Source: an uncultured Alistipes sp. (lineage in GTDB: Bacteria; Bacteroidota; Bacteroidia; Bacteroidales; Rikenellaceae). From it: a stretch of DNA of 31,633 bases. The stretch covers positions 1 to 31,633 of the forward strand of contig CAAGBL010000049.1 of assembly GCA_900768045.1 (NCBI GenBank), in the 5' to 3' direction. Below, piece after piece: positions 31,566 through 31,633 of this stretch; positions within the stretch are counted from its first letter, which is position 1; each line of letters begins with the position of its first letter. The notes beneath the pieces are model-generated. The model ran no database searches, had not been told where the DNA came from, and saw nothing but the letters and a program-made list of their open reading frames with translations. Both the position numbers and the translations under genes were made by a program.

Positions 31566-31633
31566 CCCTCCACGCAGTAAGTTGCTTGCCGAGGTAGTCG
31601 AACTTTGCCGCTTTGTCGCCATGAAATGCCCAC
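31537..31633 (-). CDS. C-terminal end of an unidentified protein
   Basis: An open minus-strand frame enters at the right edge and ends at TAA (31537-31539), giving 32 residues: FHGDKAAKFDYLGKQLTAW, then RAIDDLDVEI at the end. Codon choice (GGC, GAC, AAG, CTC, GAG) resembles the real genes around it. The acidic tail looks like a natural C-terminus. It converges on and overlaps the metallophosphoesterase gene by 29 bases. I do not recognise the family from this fragment. Confidence 0.5.
   Translation of the reverse strand, partial: WAFHGDKAAKFDYLGKQLTAWRAIDDLDVEI

Overview
The window looks like chromosomal DNA of a Bacteroidota species, most likely order Bacteroidales. A Rikenellaceae/Alistipes-like origin is possible but not proven. 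The reasons are a Bacteroidetes-type ExbB with its own signal peptide, a GldE-type CBS/CorC protein beside a phosphopantetheinyl transferase, a BamA-OmpH-OmpH cluster, a DUF3575-DUF3868 pair, and several -7 boxes of the form TAnnTTTG, the primary sigma signature of this phylum. Shine-Dalgarno signals are generally weak. No transposase, phage gene, CRISPR array or rRNA is visible.

Layout. (1) Positions 1-1849, minus strand: the start of exbB (running off the left edge) and a monocistronic cytoplasmic asparaginase (ansA). (2) Positions 1974-13783, minus strand: a tightly packed block of ten genes, murG-murC-ftsQ-ftsA-ftsZ-gldE-PPTase-MATE-dprA-tatD, read from a promoter near 13911-13941 to a strong terminator at 1928-1953. 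This is the distal part of the dcw (division and cell wall) cluster joined to envelope, transport and DNA-uptake genes. (3) Positions 14001-17638: transketolase (minus) and phosphoglycerate kinase (plus) diverge from a shared region. (4) Positions 17636-22341, plus strand: an M13 lipoprotein peptidase and a DUF3575/DUF3868 outer-membrane pair. The gaps between genes hold two copies of a 131-bp structured repeat and arrays of a 9-bp unit. (5) Positions 22371-22670: terminators, a decayed tRNA-like segment and a tRNA-Cys gene. (6) Positions 22759-28269, minus strand: nadK, uppS, bamA and two ompH/skp genes, which cover NADP supply, the undecaprenyl carrier, outer-membrane protein insertion and periplasmic chaperones. 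(7) Positions 28293-31565, plus strand: pdxJ, a CCA-adding enzyme and a membrane-anchored metallophosphoesterase, followed by the tail of an unidentified minus-strand gene at the right edge.

As a whole this is mostly a core-genome region: peptidoglycan precursor synthesis (MurC, MurG, UppS), divisome assembly (FtsQ, FtsA, FtsZ) and outer-membrane biogenesis (BamA, OmpH). The most unusual material is non-coding. Two 131-bp elements each begin exactly on the stop codon of the preceding gene. Their terminal stems carry compensating base changes, which suggests a conserved folded RNA or a mobile palindromic element. Other points of note are a roughly 108-residue charged coiled-coil insertion in FtsQ, an Arg in place of the usual Asn in the FtsZ T7 loop, a duplicated tRNA-Cys 3' end with its terminator, and almost coincident divergent -7 boxes between nadK and pdxJ.
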